A DNA stretch of 64,000 bases from Siphonodentalium dalli (Eukaryota; Mollusca; Scaphopoda; Gadilida; Siphonodentaliidae). Positions 1 to 9,631 of this stretch are shown one piece after another. The stretch is from assembly GCA_032622095.1 (NCBI GenBank), contig CP136066.1:185786716-185850715 (forward strand). Reading direction: 5' to 3'. Made by a program: the position numbers and the translations under genes. The notes under the pieces were generated by a model. It saw only the letters and a list, made by a program, of their open reading frames with translations, was not told where the DNA came from and searched no databases. Position 1 is the stretch's first letter. Each line of letters begins with the position of its first letter.

Positions 1-120
1 GTTGATCCATGCATTCTAGTCAAAATGGTTAAACTGTCTCAAATTCTTACTGTATCTGACCATAATATTCATGTATGCTCAGCTTTTCATGTCAATTGTC
101 CGCCATGACTCCATTTACAC

Positions 121-325
121 ATGCGTGTGTGTTCGAGAGTATGCACGCATGTACTGCGAGCGAGTGTGTGTGTCTATGTACACGTGTGTATGTGTGTGTG
201 TATGTATGTGTGTGCGTATGTAGGTATGTATGGTTGTGTCTACAAGGGCGCGTGTATGTGAGTATTTGAGAGCGTTTGTGGTGTGTGAGCGTGTGTGCAT
301 GTGTGTTATTTATGCGTGGTGTACA
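121..325. repeat. Degenerate GT/TG-rich microsatellite
   Basis: The stretch is dominated by TG dinucleotides, interrupted by TATG and CATG. The cysteine/valine-rich forward frame and histidine/threonine-rich reverse frames across it result from this composition and are not credible proteins. No terminal repeats flank it. Confidence 0.85.
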
Positions 326-732
326 TGTATATACGTTTGATTTTCTTCGTGTTAAATGTCTGTAAATACTAATTATCATTGTATTGTGTTCCTGTTCATT
401 ATATATGTAAGCTCTCTGTATTACGGAGGAAATAAAGGTATATATACATGCACTGTCTTTGTGGAATTGTTGTCAATATTATGAACATTTTAGTTTTCGA
501 CTGTAGAACATGGAAGTCATCAGCTCGCTGTCTACTTAAAACAATTATTCAACGTAAATGTATTGTAATTTGTGTACATTTTGAAATAATAATTTTTTAC
601 GCCAGATACATGTCAGACACAAGTGGGCTATATAATTCGGAATATGAACACGACGGTCCCTGGTATATGAAACTTTGAGCATTATTAGGAATATAACTTT
701 AAAAACCTCCAACTATATACGATACCAAATGA
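326..732. other. Intergenic DNA, nothing recognised
   Basis: AT-rich sequence with only one short open frame (448-678, 76 codons) that resembles no family I know. I see no repeat, hairpin or splice-framed coding signal. Confidence 0.5.
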
Positions 733-855
733 TTAACACTTTCGTGGTGGGAGCTGTGCTGGCGCAACATTAAAGACCACGTGGCAATGCATTGTCTTAT
801 ATATATATGCGAGTCGACCATGGGTCGCCTCGCATATATAAGAGAATGAATTAGC
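733..855. mobile_element. TTAA-flanked MITE fragment carrying one copy of the 69-bp hairpin
   Basis: A TTAA at 733-736 is followed by CACTTTCGTGGTGGGAGC, a relative of the CCCTTTCATGAC-type end seen at 38688 and 56634. The hairpin at about 782-853 has the shared core: GCAATGCATTGTCTTATATA, a GCGAGTCGACC / GGTCGCCTCGC turn, then the returning arm. The right terminal repeat and the second hairpin are missing, so the copy is truncated on the right. Confidence 0.6.
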
Positions 856-887
856 GTAATAATTTGTTATCAATTTTATCATTATTT

Positions 888-939
888 CTATAGACGGGGG
901 TAACATTTCTAGCTAATATAATTGTTACCCCGGTCTATA
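888..939. repeat. Short inverted repeat
   Basis: The arms CTATAGACGGGGGTAACA and TGTTACCCCGGTCTATA surround a 17-nt AT-rich loop. It is a compact imperfect hairpin of about 52 bp with no visible target duplication. It may be a solo foldback remnant. Confidence 0.6.
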
Positions 940-1021
940 ACCCTAGTAATGACAATCATACCCCATGCTGAAATCTGTGGTATTACAATTCTTCGTCACA
1001 ACGGAAACTCCCCAACGGGGA

Positions 1022-1204
1022 ATAATAAATAGACAGAACACAACGCGCATCTTAATCGAGAATCTTTTATCGAATGAGTTGCGGATGGCGCAAGGATATA
1101 TTTCGCGAGAGCGTAGCGAGAGCGAAATATAACTTTGCGCCGTCCTCAAAGAGTTCGATAACAGATTCGAGATTATGATGCAAGTTGTGTTCTGTATTTA
1201 TTTC
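1022..1204. mobile_element. Foldback element with ~85-bp arms
   Basis: The left arm starts AATAAATAGACAGAACACAAC-like at 1024 and the right arm ends GTTGTGTTCTGTATTTATT at 1203. The arms pair with scattered mismatches down to ATATTTCGC / GCGAAATAT around a centre made of two GCGAGAGC-like words. This architecture is typical of a MITE or foldback transposon. No terminal transposase ORF or clear target duplication is visible. Confidence 0.65.
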
Positions 1205-1907
1205 TACACCGTTCAGTCATATAAGTTCAATCCATGAGTGTCACCTCCATTGTTACTATAGCCACCTTTATTGTGATTTAAGTCTGACAAATAGCCAGTA
1301 ATTATGGGGGGATCACCGGAAGCAGATGATCGACGTAATGTACGTCATCTTTCTTGGCGACAACGTCAACAAGAATAGTTCCGGCTTGTATTCCACTACT
1401 ATGTATTCAATGGCTGGGATTCCGTTGAATACATGTGCCTCACGTCAATGTGTGTGGAATAAAAAGCGTTTCCGGTCATGTTCATATACGTTCAGATTTC
1501 TTCTATGCGGACAATGTAAAAGCTGGTACCGTTGCTCTTAAGACAAATAATAACTAATGTGCATAATATATGTTAAGACTTAACATATGTCACTTTAAAT
1601 TATATCCCACTGTCATAGTATCACTCATTGGTGGGCTGTATAAATGTCGAACCATTCTGGATTTAATCCGCACGTTATCTATGGGCATAAACTTCGGCCC
1701 CCAGATTTATCTGGTGTTAGGCAATAATGTAATATATAGATAAGAATTTCGTACAAATCATCGTTTATCTATTTCCCCTTTATTATACCCCCCACCATCG
1801 ACTGGACAGCGATCGGTTATAATTGGATGAACTATACCATTGTATACCGAGTTTCCTCTGTGGTCTTATCGTCGACAGAGTTAGCGGATTTTGTGCAGAC
1901 ACGAATT
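1205..1907. other. Intergenic DNA with two small palindromes
   Basis: Contains an imperfect hairpin at 1388-1462 (TATTCCAC and ATGTATTCAA arms) and a 21-bp palindrome at 1567-1587 (ATATGTTAAG a CTTAACATAT). The 71- and 100-codon open frames here match nothing I recognise. Confidence 0.5.
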
Positions 1908-2137
1908 TTAGAACACATGAAGCTTAATGAAATTTTGCGAAAACCCTGTGCCAATGCATTCTCTTACATATGCGAGTCTCCTATACATAAGAGAATGCGT
2001 TGGCATAACAATATTTATCTTGACCTTGTAAGCCAGTGCATTCTCTTTTATATGCGATACTCCCCATGTGAGACTCGCATATATAAGATAATTCACTGGC
2101 ACGTGATATTTAAAGCTGTACCGCCATGAAAGGCTAA
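1908..2137. mobile_element. Degraded double-hairpin MITE (CATGA-type ends)
   Basis: Two hairpins lie at about 1945-2005 and 2032-2100. Both carry the GCCAATGCATTCTCTTA / GCCAGTGCATTCTCTT core and a GCGAG turn. The first is preceded by GAAATTTTGCGAAAACCCTG, the leader also found at 56634 and 19328. The right end GCCATGAAAGG then CTAA corresponds to the CCCTTTCATGA terminus of the intact copies. The left end is eroded. Confidence 0.7.
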
Positions 2138-2920
2138 AATGGCATACAAACCTTATATATCGCGTTAAAGATGTCCTGTCCGATCTGATACCATAAAACA
2201 ACCACGTGTATACGCTCTCTATACCGGAAAATCACTCGATCGGACACATGATCCCATTTTAAAAGGCATTTTTTTTATGGCCAGATATCGAATTTGTAAG
2301 ACGTTTTGAATTTCTCTCAGCCCACCATGAATTCCAATGATCGTCTATGATAAAGAGCGTCAATGCCACCGTCATCCAAAAGCAGTATATAATAAAGAGC
2401 GTTTTCAATTGTGAACTTTCGTGATCGTTTTCTATCGATTGTTGTGTGGGTTTTCGAGCTACCTGTGCCATAAAATGATGTTAATTTCAAGTATTATCAT
2501 TTTTCTTTTGCATCGTAAGCTGACAATTGGTTTTGGAAATTTCGTTCAATTGGAGTCAAATCGGACATTGGATCTTTAAAGTGGAATCGAAGTAGTTAGG
2601 ATTCCTTTAATTTACACGGGGCCATAATAGGTCGACGAATACATGGAATACTTGTATTATCTGCTTTATGTGCCTCACGAACGTTTGCGAAGTTACGAAC
2701 GCTCTTTATTTTCCCATATTAGGAAGAAATATATAACAGTGAACGCTCTTTATTGCTGCACATATGTGTATGGGGGTGTAGGGGGATCACAGCTCGAAAA
2801 TATAAAGTTTGACTGTACATAAAAACTTTGGATTCTCGAAGTGAATGTAATTTTGACTGTCCATTTGTTTGCATTTCCTCCACATTTTGGTAATAAAGGT
2901 TTGTCTTGTCGCGTGAACAT
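2138..2920. other. Intergenic DNA with repeated AAAGAGCGTT words
   Basis: The word AATAAAGAGCGT occurs in + orientation near 2350 and 2391 and in − orientation near 2698 and 2742. That gives two nested inverted pairs, possibly ends of a decayed transposon related to the candidate at 6856-7670. Short ORFs here are unrecognised. Confidence 0.35.
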
Positions 2921-5900
2921 TATTGTTGGTACTCTGTATTTGAGCTGAAATAAATGTCGAAAATAGTGATAATGATGTCAATGACGCTGTTGCATCTACG
3001 TCACCTATATATGCATCGCTGAAACTGCGTCATATATATTAACCTGTGAACAGTGTGATTTCGGTCGTTGTCGTTCCTAGAATTCAGAGCCTCCAGAAAC
3101 CCGTCTACGACTAATGTTTCTTGGTAAAACCAGCCGGTCCTCCGATTGTGGGATTAACGGTCTGGTTACGTTTTTTTTGTTGTTGACAGTTCTGGCATTT
3201 ATACAGCCTAATTAGTACACACCTAACCATGAAGACATTGGACTGAGGCCATCGCCTATTTGTTAAGAGCTTTGTACTTCCTCAATATTTTTGGAAGGGT
3301 TTTTCTGTCGCACGAGCACTGTTTGTTGATTTTCTCTATTTGAGCTGATATATATAAATGTCGAAAATAGTGATAATGATGTAAATGGTGCTGTTGCATG
3401 TGCGTCATCTACATACATCGGTGCTACTGTGTCATATAAACCTGTTCAATATGATTTCGGTCGTTGCTGTGAACGGGATTCTTGTTTTCCTGGAATTCAG
3501 AGCCTCAAGAAACCCGTCAACAACTGATGTTTCTTGGTATAAGCAACCGGTGCTCTGATTTGGGGTACGACTGATGTTTCTTGGTATAAGCAACCGGTGC
3601 TCTGATTTGGGGTACAACTGATGTTTCTTGGTATAAGCAACCGGTGCTCTGATTTGGGGTACGACTGATGTTTCTTGGTATAAGCAACCGGTGCTCTGAT
3701 TTGGGGTACGACTGATGTTTCTTGGTATAACCAACCGGTGCTCTGATTTGGGGTACGACTGATGTTTCTTTGTATAACCAACCGGTGCTCTGATTTGGGG
3801 TACGACTGATGTTTCTTGGTATAAGCAACCGGTGCTCTGATTTGGGGTACGACTGATGTTTCTTGGTATAAGCAACCGGTGCTCTGATTTGGGGTACAAC
3901 TGATGTTTCTTGGTATAAGCAACCGGTGCTCTGATTTGGGGTACGACTGATGTTTCTTGGTATAAGCAACCGGTGCTCTGATTTGGGGTACGACTGATGT
4001 TTCTTGGTATAACCAACCGGTGCTCTGATTTGGGGTACGACTGATGTTTCTTTGTATAACCAACCGGTGCTCTGATTTGGGGTACGACTGATGTTTCTTG
4101 GTATAAGCAACCGGTGCTCTGATTTGGGGTACGACTGATGTTTCTTGGTATAAGCAACCGGTGCTCTGATTTGGGGTACAACTGATGTTTCTTGGTATAA
4201 GCAACCGGTGCTCTGATTTGGGGTACGACTGATGTTTCTTGGTATAAGCAACCGGTGCTCTGATTTGGGGTACGACTGATGTTTCTTGGTATAACCAACC
4301 GGTGCTCTGATTTGGGGTACGACTGATGTTTCTTTGTATAACCAACCGGTGCTCTGATTTGGGGTACGACTGATGTTTCTTGGTATAAGCAACCGGTGCT
4401 CTGATTTGGGGTACGACTGATGTTTCTTGGTATAAGCAACCGGTGCTCTGATTTGGGGTACAACTGATGTTTCTTGGTATAAGCAACCGGTGCTCTGATT
4501 TGGGGTACGACTGATGTTTCTTGGTATAAGCAACCGGTGCTCTGATTTGGGGTACGACTGATGTTTCTTGGTGTAACCAGCCGGTGCTCTGATTTGGGGT
4601 ACGACTGATGTTTCTTGGTGTAACCAGCCGGTGCTCTGATTTGGGGTACGACTGATGTTTCTTGGTATAACCAGCCGGTGCTCTGATTTGGGGTACGACT
4701 GATGTTTCTTGGTATAACCAGTCGGTGCTCTGATTTGGGGTACGACTGATGTTTCTTGGTATAACCAGTCGGTGCTCTGATTTGGGGTACGACTGATGTT
4801 TCTTGGTATAACCAGTCGGTGCTCTGATTTGGGGTACGACTGATGTTTCTTTGTATAACCAGTCGGTGCTCTGATTTGGGATACGACTGATGTTTCTTTG
4901 TATAACCAACCGGTGCTCTGATTTGGGGTACGACTGATGTTTCTTTGTATAACCAACCGGTGCTCTGATTTGGGATACGACTGATGTTTCTTGGTATAAC
5001 CAGTCGGTGCTCTGATTTGGGGTACGACTGATGTTTCTTGGTATAACCAGTCGGTGCTCTGATTTGGGGTACGACTGATGTTTCTTTGTATAACCAGTCG
5101 GTGCTCTGATTTGGGATACGACTGATGTTTCTTTGTATAACCAACCGGTGCTCTGATTTGGGGTACGACTGATGTTTCTTGGTATAACCAACCGGTGCTC
5201 TGATTTGGGGTACGACTGATGTTTCTTTGTATAACCAACCGGTGCTCTGATTTGGGGTACGACTGATGTTTCTTGGTATAACCAACCGGTGCTCTGATTT
5301 GGGGTACGACTGATGTTTCTTTGTATAACCAACCGGTGCTCTGATTTGGGGTACGACTGATGTTTCTTTGTATAACCAACCGGTGCTCTGATTTGGGGTA
5401 CGACTGATGTTTCTTTGTATAACCAGTCGGTGCTCTGATTTGGGGTACGACTGATGTTTCTTGTTATAACCAGTCGGTGCTCTGATTTGGGGTACGACTG
5501 ATGTTTCTTGTTATAACCAGCCGGTGCTCTGATTTGGGGTACGACTGATGTTTCTTGTTATAACCAGTCGGTGCTCTGATTTGGGGTACGACTGATGTTT
5601 CTTGGCATAACCAGTCGGTGCTCTGATTTGGGGTACGACTGATGTTTCTTGGCATAACCAGTCGGTGCTCTGATTAGGGGTACGACTGATGTTTCTTGGC
5701 ATAACCAGCCGGTGCTCTGATTTGGGGTACGACTGATGTTTCTTGGTATAAGCAACCGGTGCTCTGATTTGGGGTACGACTGATGTTTCTTTGTATAACC
5801 AACCGGTGCTCTGATTTGGGGTACGACTGATGTTTCTTGTTATAACCAGCCGGTGCTATGATTTGGTGTACGACATGTGTTTCTTTGTGTAACCAGCCGG

Positions 5901-6560
5901 TGCTCTGATTTGGGGTACGACTGATGTTTCTTGGTATAACCAGCCGCTCTGATTTGGGGTACGACTGATGTTTCCTCGTATAAGCACGTCCTCCCATTGT
6001 GGGATTAACGGTGTGATTACGGTTGTTTTGACAGTTCTGGCAATTATACAGCCATTATTAGCATACACCATGTAACCATAAAGACTTAGATTGAGGCCAT
6101 CGCCAAATTGTTTAGAGGTTGTCTTTGTACTTCCTCAATATTATGGAAGGGTTTTCTGTCTCACGACCACTGTTTGTTGATTGTCTCTATTTGAGCTGAT
6201 ATAAATGTCGAAAATAGTGATAATGATGTAAATGGTGTTGTTGCATGTGCGTAATATACATGCATCGGTGCTACTGTGTCATATAAATATGTTCAATGTT
6301 ATTTCGGTGGTTCAACGGCCTTCCCCACCGCAGTGGCGGGTTTCCCAACTGATGTTTCATGGTATATAACAAACCGGTGCTCTGATTTGGGATACGACTG
6401 ATGTTTCTTGGTATAAGCAACCGGCCCCCGATTGGGATTAACGGTGTGATTACGTTGTTTTGACAGTTCTGGCAATTATACTGCCTAATTAGTACACACC
6501 ATTTAACCATAAAGATATTAGATTGAGGCCATCGCCAATTTGTTAAGAGGTTGATGATTA
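2921..6560. repeat. Compound satellite: ~330-bp flank segments around expanded 47-bp units
   Basis: A non-tandem segment (TTTGAGCTGATATAAATGTCG, then GATAATGATGTAAATGG, then TGATTTCGGTCGTTG, and elsewhere GGGATTAACGGT and TTGACAGTTCTGGCA) recurs before, between and after runs of the 47-bp unit: about 2937-3240, 3340-3480, 5998-6310 and 6430-6550. The number of 47-bp units between flanks is 1 near 3110, about 52 at 3520-5987 and about 2 near 6340-6425. The block therefore looks like a duplicated larger unit in which one inner minisatellite expanded. Confidence 0.8.
3520..5987. repeat. 47-bp minisatellite, about 52 copies, with a 282-bp higher-order section
   Basis: The unit reads GTACGACTGATGTTTCTTGG, TATAAGCAACC, GGTGCTCTGATTTGGG (47 bp). 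The variant GTACAACTG recurs at 3612, 3894, 4176 and 4458, exactly 282 bp (6 x 47) apart. This shows that a six-unit block was itself amplified about four times at the proximal side, while distal units vary at AACCAACC, AACCAGCC and AACCAGTC. On the − strand the unit has no stop in any frame. Because 47 is not divisible by 3, all three − frames stay open for over 600 codons with the same 47-residue repeat. I read this as an arithmetic by-product, not a protein. Confidence 0.95.
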
Positions 6561-6855
6561 TACAGCATCACATGGACGCTAATCAGCAGCCGCCCTGTAT
6601 TGTTACCTGGATAATCTCCTGTCGCAGGACAGGTGCATCGTTTGTTTTGAAGCGTTCAGATTTATTCCGAGCGTGTTGCTGTTTCATCTCAGTAAATATT
6701 CCGCGGTCCTCAACATGCTCATCGATATATATACAATCGAAGTTTCGCATTTTTTAAATTCTCACTAATCAATACAAGTGATTTCCATACGAAGACTCGA
6801 GATAGTAATATAAATTAATACGAACTTCTCAACTCAGTCCAGACAACAGTGCGAC
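6561..6855. other. Intergenic DNA, nothing recognised
   Basis: No repeat or family match was seen. A 68-codon frame at 6551-6757 overlaps the end of the satellite flank and has no recognisable domain. Confidence 0.45.
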
Positions 6856-6917
6856 AAACGCTCTTTATTAATGATACAAGAGAAAAACATAAATAAGGAG
6901 TAATAACTAGCAAACGT

Positions 6918-7080
6918 AGAAAGCCATCAAAGTAGACATCCCCCATGGGAACCTTCTAACCACGCCAAAGAAAGCCCTCAAAGTAGACATCCCCCATGGG
7001 AACCTTCTAACCACGCCAAAGAAAGCCCTCAAAGTAGACATCCCACATGGGAACCTACTAACCACGCCAAAGAAAGCCCC
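6918..7080. repeat. 51-bp tandem repeat, ~3 copies
   Basis: Three units contain GAAAGCCCTCAAAGTAGACA, a CCCCCATGGGAACC segment and TAACCACGCCAAA. The length is divisible by 3, so the − strand gives a 17-residue repeat ending FFGVVRRFPWGMSTL. There is no other coding evidence. Confidence 0.85.
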
Positions 7081-7249
7081 ATGAAGCCTGATAGTGTACT
7101 CACTTATTTTCAATCACTGTTAAAGATGCACTTCCTATTTGACACCATAAACCAAATCTTTATTAAATTTCTACCCCGGAATATAATTAGATTGGACACA
7201 ATGACCCACTTCTTGGAAATGTTGTTATGGCCATATATCTCCTTTTAAA

Positions 7250-7622
7250 GGGCTACTCTACACTAAATTCTGCCATTTATTGTACCATCTCCATTTATAC
7301 TCAACAGAATGTATGAAACAAATGAATGAATTTGAGCCATGGATCAGTGCAAAATACACACATGTCCTCTATGAACGATGCAAACAACATAGTAATTATA
7401 ATGAGAATGAATAAATGGCTGGAGTCATAAATTAATTTTCATTATAATGACCACGTTGTTTGCATCGTTCATAGAGGACTTGTGTGTATTTTGCACTAAT
7501 ATATGGCTTACATTTACATTTTGCACTAATATATGGCTTACATTTATTCTTGTTGCATAAATTTTGTTCAGTATAAAAAGGAAATGGTCCCATAAATGGC
7601 TGAATTTAGTGTATAATACCCC
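7250..7622. mobile_element. MITE with ~20-bp TIRs and a long inner hairpin
   Basis: The left end GGGCTACTCTACACTAAATTC-like and the right end GAATTTAGTGTATAATACCCC are inverted repeats, followed inward by GCCATTTAT / ATAAATGGC. An inner hairpin pairs GTGCAAAATACACAC through GATGCAAACAAC (about 7351-7410) with its complement at about 7437-7497. There is no ORF. A 35-bp inner piece (GATGCAAACAACAT, TAATTATAATGA) reappears inside the unrelated element at 48434. Confidence 0.7.
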
Positions 7623-7670
7623 AACGATCGCCTCTTATAAATAGAAGCGGTAGATAATAAAGAGCGTTCT

Positions 7671-9384
7671 TGATTGTGATCTCATGTTTTATCGTTTCCG
7701 ACGTATTACTTATGGATGCTTTTGTGGATTTTCGCAGTACCTCTATGGTAAGAATGATGGTGATTGCAAGTATTTTTCAGTGTCTTTTTGTCCGAAATTA
7801 CCCCCAATTATATGCAAACAATCAAGCCGCATATTCTGTACTTCCATAAAGTATCATTCAAACGTGTGCATTATAGCCATATATGTATATATGTATATAT
7901 TATAGTCATCTATATATGAATCATTATAATAGCAATCTATATATGAAGAATTATAGCCATCTATATATGAAGAATTTCGTGAACATTTGTCTAGCAATCT
8001 TGACAGTGGTGTGAACATGAATACAATTAGAGATGCCCCATCCTCATTTCTACTAATTTGGAATAAAATCGGACTGTGCCTCTTTAATTATCATACTACC
8101 ACATATAACTATATATAACTACAACATAATAATCGTTCTTAGGTGAAAAATTCGATTACTTCGATGAGACTTGTATATATATATTCAGCATATATTTATT
8201 GAGAATGAGAGTAGAACAAATATTTTTCAGAATTAGCAGATTGTAATTTATAGCTATAATTCGGTTTACTGGAAAATTGAAGGAAGTTTCTGAACAACTT
8301 GTTGTTACACCAAGTTCCCGACTATCAGCATAGGGCGTAAGGAAGTGACGTTGAGTATACGTATATATACCTGTAACGTTACATCATACACTGGCAAATA
8401 ATTTCCAGGAATGCAGAATACGACATTCGAATACTATTATCCATGCGAATTCTGAGGTGTATTTTTTATTAAGCTACATTGAAACCCCTAGTATTTATTA
8501 ATTATGTATTATTTATGAGTATTATGGAAATTAAAAGGGAAAATAATACTGTATAGGATTTAATCATGAAATTTATTACTTCCACACCATGGATAGAGGA
8601 TAATATGAGGGGGGGGTGTTATATTTATCCTGAAATTTACTTCCTTCCACATCTTATATAAATACAAACCAGCAAAAAAACAAAACAAATCTTACTTTAA
8701 AAATTGGGAAAACAATCTAGAGACGACACCTATAAACGTACTCTCTTCTAGAGGAAGTTTATGGTAATATAGTGCCCACCGTGCGCTCAGCAACTAATCG
8801 GAGAAGTACCGAAATTAAGTTATTACTCGAGGCAGGCTAATATCTCATTCACTTTCTTCTCGACCGAAACCTCAAGTTCGTGATAATGAATTAACAAGCG
8901 TCCTTTCATCGGGACAGAATATGAAATATTCTATGTAATCTAATAGAAGGTAAAGAATGGAGTGTTCTCTTCAATATACTCAGTGAATGTGTACCGAGCG
9001 TGAGCAATGAAAAGCTCAAACTGAGACAAAATACGGGTAGATTAACGATTTCTAAGATACTATACAGGTAACAGCCAACTCAGTTTACAACAATTCGTTT
9101 TAACGAACGCATTTTTGATTGACATTTTCGAGTGATCTTGTACAATCGATTTTTCTTGCCGGCGTCGCGAACTTTTTCTTCAAGATGTTGTATTAAATTA
9201 GCAGGAAATGAAGAAGTACATTTATATTTTCCACCAAATTTGAACACGAGGTTCATATTTAAGCAATTTATGTTAAATTTTATTTGCAAATCGCTGTGTA
9301 TAGTAATTACGTTATTTGCTCCGGCGACAAATAAAGTCTTTATCACCCACAATTCTTTTCAACCTGTCACCGCCAAGCTTATCG
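7671..9384. other. AT-rich upstream flank of foxA
   Basis: Contains TATATATGAA-type short repeats at 7880-7980 and a weak duplication of TGAAATTTAYTACTTCC around 8568 and 8630. No coding segment or transposon with defined ends is seen. Cis-regulatory elements for foxA would be expected in this interval, but I cannot identify any with confidence. Confidence 0.4.
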
Positions 9385-9560
9385 CTAGCTATTGATTGGC
9401 TGGCGAGAGTAATCAACGTGCAACGCCGTGACAATTTGCATAAAGTAGGCGGTCCCCGGTATCTCGAAGTTGCTCAAGGTATATTTACCGAGGGTCACCG
9501 CTGTTAGTAAGTTTGTCAGCACTGTAGAAAGTGGAGTGACAGTATATAGTTTTAGAAAAG
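9385..9560 (+). promoter_or_regulatory. Candidate foxA proximal promoter / 5' leader
   Basis: About 70-240 bp before the foxA start codon the sequence becomes locally richer in G+C and CpG. It holds an inverted CCAAT box (ATTGGCTGG at 9395), a perfect POU octamer ATTTGCAT at 9434-9441, a GGCGG at 9449-9453 and a forkhead-type TATTTAC near 9482. A TATATAG occurs near 9544. These are single-site matches; the transcription start is not visible in sequence. Confidence 0.3.
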
Positions 9561-9631
9561 GCAATATTTGGACTTCGCATGAACTTTACTGGAAATTCCG
9601 GATTCTTACCTGTTGTTTGAATAAGGTGAAA

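Larger units (their letters stand above)
6856..7670. mobile_element. Candidate element bounded by AACGCTCTTTATTA inverted ends
   Basis: The left edge AAACGCTCTTTATTAATG and the right edge ATAATAAAGAGCGTTC form a 14-bp inverted repeat about 800 bp apart. Inside are a 51-bp tandem array and a smaller nested MITE. The same word recurs at about 2350-2750 and 60685-60735. No transposase or clear target duplication was found, so this is a pattern-based proposal. Confidence 0.3.

Noticed and set aside
3432-5379. Three reverse open frames above 600 codons as repeat-protein genes
   Set aside because: They are phase-shifted readings of one stop-free 47-bp satellite unit, with no start context, domain or codon signal. 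Kept only as a low-priority check.
9470-9631. N-terminal 54-residue extension of foxA
   Set aside because: In frame and open, but unlike known FoxA N-termini. The ATG at 9632 has a better context and gives the expected MLSS-type start.
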